5,741 bases of DNA from Lachnospiraceae bacterium. Lineage in GTDB: Bacteria > Bacillota_A > Clostridia > Lachnospirales > Lachnospiraceae. The notes beneath the pieces are model-generated. The model was not told where the DNA came from, made no database searches, and was given only the letters and a program-made list of their open reading frames with translations. Location of the stretch: positions 1 through 5,741 of the forward strand of contig JAGCZE010000384.1 of assembly GCA_017960415.1 (NCBI GenBank), read 5' to 3'. Position 1 is the stretch's first letter. Every line of letters begins with the position of its first letter. Below are positions 5,660 to 5,741 of this stretch, piece by piece. The position numbers were made by a program, and so were the translations under genes.

Positions 5660-5700
5660 ACTTAAAGCAACGATTTAAGTGAACCGGAAAAATAAATCGT
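5660..5700 (+). other. Two overlapping, mutually exclusive hairpins downstream of uxuB
   Basis: Hairpin A pairs ACTTAAA (5660-5666) with TTTAAGT (5674-5680) across a 7-base loop. Hairpin B pairs ACGATTTA (5670-5677) with TAAATCGT (5693-5700) across a 15-base loop. Both are perfect and share 5674-5677, so they cannot form together. Neither is followed by a T-run, so an intrinsic terminator is not supported; an RNA-processing or switching role is possible but unproven. Confidence 0.45.
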
Positions 5701-5741
5701 GAATAGCAATATATAATTACGTATACAAACAGGGAAACGCA
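5701..5741 (+). promoter_or_regulatory. Possible start region of a further plus-strand gene at the window edge
   Basis: A perfect TATAAT lies at 5712-5717 but has no recognisable -35 at 16-18 bases. AGGGA at 5731-5735 resembles a ribosome binding site, with six bases left before the window ends, so a start codon could lie at or just past 5741. By context a further hexuronate gene is plausible. Low certainty because the gene itself is not visible. Confidence 0.3.

Noticed and set aside
5660..5700. Intrinsic terminator after uxuB
   Set aside because: The hairpins are AT-rich and are not followed by a run of T.
1..5741. CRISPR array, tRNA, rRNA, insertion sequence or phage genes
   Set aside because: No regularly spaced repeats, tRNA-like folds, transposase motifs or phage protein signatures were seen on either strand.

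Overview
The window looks like the chromosome of a Gram-positive anaerobe of the class Clostridia, possibly a gut or rumen Lachnospiraceae-type organism. The grounds are moderate GC with AT-rich intergenic DNA, strong AAAGG-type ribosome binding sites, a short UxuA of about 357 residues, a long UxuB of about 550 residues, and a bacterial serpin. The taxonomic call is an inference from style and gene content.

Layout from left to right. (1) Positions 2-328, plus strand: the last 108 codons of a serpin-family protease inhibitor whose 5' part lies outside the window; the hinge and reactive-centre loop are present. (2) Positions 332-1078, minus strand: an MgtC/SapB-type membrane protein, convergent with the serpin and separated from it by three bases. 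(3) Positions 1176-2618, minus strand: a CPA2-type cation:proton antiporter, 97 bp upstream of mgtC on the same strand, so the two plausibly form an ion-homeostasis operon. (4) Positions 2619-2863: a 245-bp divergent regulatory region with a convincing plus-strand promoter (TTGGAA-17-TATAAT), a weaker minus-strand promoter, a palindrome on the minus-strand -10, a helically spaced direct repeat and a leader inverted repeat. (5) Positions 2864-3937 and 3992-5644, plus strand: uxuA (mannonate dehydratase) and uxuB (fructuronate reductase), which appear co-transcribed. (6) Positions 5645-5741: an intergenic tail with two mutually exclusive hairpins, a perfect -10-like hexamer and a ribosome-binding-like AGGGA near the right edge. 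This suggests another plus-strand gene starts at or just past the edge.

Functionally, uxuB and uxuA carry out consecutive steps of hexuronate breakdown: D-fructuronate to D-mannonate, then D-mannonate to 2-keto-3-deoxy-D-gluconate (KDG). Glucuronate isomerase (UxaC) and KDG kinase/aldolase would be expected nearby but are not in the window. The MgtC-like protein and the antiporter are both membrane proteins tied to ion or pH homeostasis, and a short palindromic sequence recurs upstream of each.

The coding content is recognisable and I see no clear evidence for an undescribed multi-gene system. The more interesting points are small: the shared palindrome, a changed catalytic-motif spacing in UxuB, a degenerate glycine-rich motif in the MgtC-like protein, the unusual reactive loop of the serpin, and the competing hairpins downstream of uxuB.
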